From Chloroflexota bacterium (GTDB lineage Bacteria > Chloroflexota > UBA6077 > JACCZL01), in the NCBI GenBank assembly GCA_020845495.1, contig JADLFM010000130.1, positions 1 to 39,959 of the forward strand: DNA of 39,959 nucleotides, read 5' to 3'. Below are positions 39,743 to 39,959 of this stretch, piece after piece. Both the position numbers and the translations under genes were made by a program. Below the pieces are notes generated by a model that was not told where the DNA came from, ran no database searches, and was given only the letters and a program-made list of their open reading frames with translations. The stretch's first letter is position 1. Every line of letters begins with the position of its first letter.

Positions 39743-39959
39743 ATGCCCGACATCATCTTACCGAGCACGTTCGTGGGGCTGCTCGTGGCATTCGAGCCGT
39801 GCTTCACGGCGCCGAGCTACCGGACGTTTGGGCTGCTGGTGGCCGGCTGGATCCACTGCGTGGGTCGGCGGACGATCACGGCGGTGGCGGTGGCGTCCGG
39901 CGGGGTCGACGGTTGCCACATCTCGGTGTTCCATCGGTTCTTCAGTCGGGCGACCTGGA
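39743..39959 (+). CDS. Transposase, N-terminal part (runs off the window)
   Basis: 72 codons from the ATG at 39743, which follows AGGGAGGGAG. The sequence PSYRTFGLLVAGWIHCVGRR and SGGVDGCHISVFHRFFSRA is the N-terminal region of DDE transposases of the IS4/IS701-like kind. The catalytic part is outside the window. The left end of the insertion sequence should lie between about 39640 and 39740, but its terminal repeat cannot be fixed without the other end. It bounds the MoxR-VWA operon on its promoter side. Confidence 0.75.
   Translation, partial: MPDIILPSTFVGLLVAFEPCFTAPSYRTFGLLVAGWIHCVGRRTITAVAVASGGVDGCHISVFHRFFSRATW

Noticed and set aside
1..39959. CRISPR arrays
   Set aside because: No regularly spaced short direct repeats were seen. 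The tandem copies at 31.9-32.3 kb are 227 bases apart and self-complementary.
12822..39959. An integrase that would explain the tRNA scar
   Set aside because: No tyrosine or serine recombinase motifs were seen in any frame. The only mobility gene is the DDE transposase start at the right edge.

Overview
The window is a high-GC bacterial segment. The best guess for the host is Chloroflexota or a similar GC-rich soil lineage. The clues are Tat/lipoprotein signals followed by long Ala/Pro linkers, split sugar and peptide ABC importers, an LLM-class flavin oxidoreductase beside a flavin-split-barrel protein, and many short dispersed palindromes. This assignment is inference; there is no rRNA or other phylogenetic marker in the window.

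Left part (1-12.6 kb): a peptide-type solute-binding lipoprotein, a clear LigJ-type 4-oxalomesaconate hydratase, and a patch of decayed gene fragments (RND pump, CysA/PotA-like ATPase). A TetR gene follows. It shares a 15-bp promoter motif with a MacB-like permease operon. Next come an AI-2E/PerM family membrane protein, an aldo/keto reductase remnant, DoxX, an LLM oxidoreductase, a cupin, a flavin-split-barrel protein and small hypotheticals. At 12.78 kb the 3' half of a tRNA-Ala, with its terminator, stands alone and looks like an attachment-site scar.

Middle part (12.9-31.5 kb): an acid or sugar-acid uptake and catabolism locus. A leftward operon carries oppB-oppC-oppD-oppF, an MDR dehydrogenase, an enolase-superfamily dehydratase and an NAD-dependent epimerase/dehydrogenase. 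Rightward units carry a CUT1 sugar importer (binding protein and two permeases, no ATPase) with a D-2-hydroxyacid dehydrogenase, then a peptide-type binding protein with a second D-2-hydroxyacid dehydrogenase, then an FCD-type GntR regulator and an Fsr-like MFS exporter. Near-identical 20-bp palindromes lie in front of the importer units and in front of gntR itself. They are the likely operators of one regulon.

Right part (31.5-40 kb): accessory DNA. Two tandem copies of a 0.2-kb multi-hairpin repeat (a third copy opens the window) precede a HEPN-like gene, an AbiEi antitoxin gene with a truncated AbiEii toxin, and a compact leftward operon. That operon encodes a MoxR-type AAA ATPase, a VWA/HExxH protein and three related zinc-ribbon proteins, with a CcbP-like calcium-binding protein just downstream. 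The window ends inside a transposase gene. The MoxR-VWA-zinc-ribbon-CcbP cluster is the best candidate for an undescribed system.
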